The notes under the pieces: generated by a model
Told to the model about the DNA's origin: nothing
The model's input: the letters and a program-made list of their open reading frames with translations, nothing else
Database searches by the model: none
NCBI GenBank assembly: GCA_027364495.1
Contig: DAHXPE010000154.1
Location: forward strand, 1-6,113
Source: Candidatus Heimdallarchaeota archaeon
GTDB lineage: Archaea; Asgardarchaeota; Heimdallarchaeia; Hodarchaeales; LC-3
Reading direction: 5' to 3'
DNA length: 6,113 nt
Shown here: piece by piece, positions 6,058-6,113 of the stretch
Layout of the letters: each line of letters starts with the position of its first letter
How positions within the stretch are numbered: the stretch's first letter is position 1
Made by a program: the position numbers and the translations under genes

Positions 6058-6113
6058 ATGGCTTCGAAAAGAAAAAGTAATTCAAAAAACAATTCTACTT
6101 TTTGGGATCTGGT
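6058..6113 (+). CDS. Probable N-terminus of a further gene, cut by window edge
   Basis: The ATG at 6058 opens a frame that stays open to the right edge (18 full codons): a Lys/Ser/Asn-rich start, MASKRKSNSKNNS, then TFWDL. A weak GAG (6046-6048) lies nine bases before the ATG. It follows the terminator of the coiled-coil gene, so it would need its own promoter. The fragment is too short to identify, and the basic, polar beginning is probably a disordered tail. Whether it is a real gene depends on sequence outside the window. Confidence 0.5.
   Translation, partial: MASKRKSNSKNNSTFWDL

Overview
This is an AT-rich window, roughly two thirds A+T by eye, that looks archaeal. The evidence is a helicase of the XPD/Rad3 type with archaeal/eukaryotic-style iron-sulphur cysteine spacing, TATA-like boxes in the divergent intergenic region, a U-rich terminator without a GC stem, and a very long coiled-coil protein ending in a winged helix. 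An Asgard-type archaeon would fit the composition and the abundance of long coiled-coil proteins. That is an impression only: no rRNA or other marker gene is present to settle it.

Layout. (1) Positions 2-754, plus strand: the 3' part of a Lys/Glu-rich, low-complexity gene whose start lies left of the window. It opens with eight perfect-length 24-bp in-frame repeats encoding EIKEPEQ(I/V) plus a decaying ninth, then a basic linker, then a short coiled coil with a compact C-terminus. (2) Positions 761-3174, minus strand: a two-gene unit. A 649-residue FeS-cluster superfamily 2 helicase is followed after 2 bp by a 153-residue phospholipase-D-fold (single HKD) protein, with a Shine-Dalgarno sequence buried in the helicase's last codons. 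This unit converges on gene 1 with only 6 bp between stop codons. (3) Positions 3175-3346: a 172-bp AT-rich divergent promoter region. (4) Positions 3347 (or more likely 3356) to 5812, plus strand: an approximately 820-residue coiled-coil rod with a small N-terminal domain, one break in the rod and a C-terminal winged helix. (5) Positions 5813-6057: a T-rich terminator and an intergenic stretch with a perfect 11-bp tandem duplication. (6) Positions 6058-6113: the probable start of another plus-strand gene, cut by the window edge.

How the genes may relate. The only pair with real operon evidence is the helicase and the PLD-fold protein: same strand, 2-bp gap, embedded RBS. A DNA unwinding enzyme coupled to a candidate phosphodiesterase/nuclease suggests a DNA-processing, repair or defence role, which is inference. 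The winged-helix coiled-coil gene is divergent from the helicase and could share control with it; nothing in the sequence ties it functionally. No tRNA, rRNA, CRISPR array, insertion sequence or transposase was seen.
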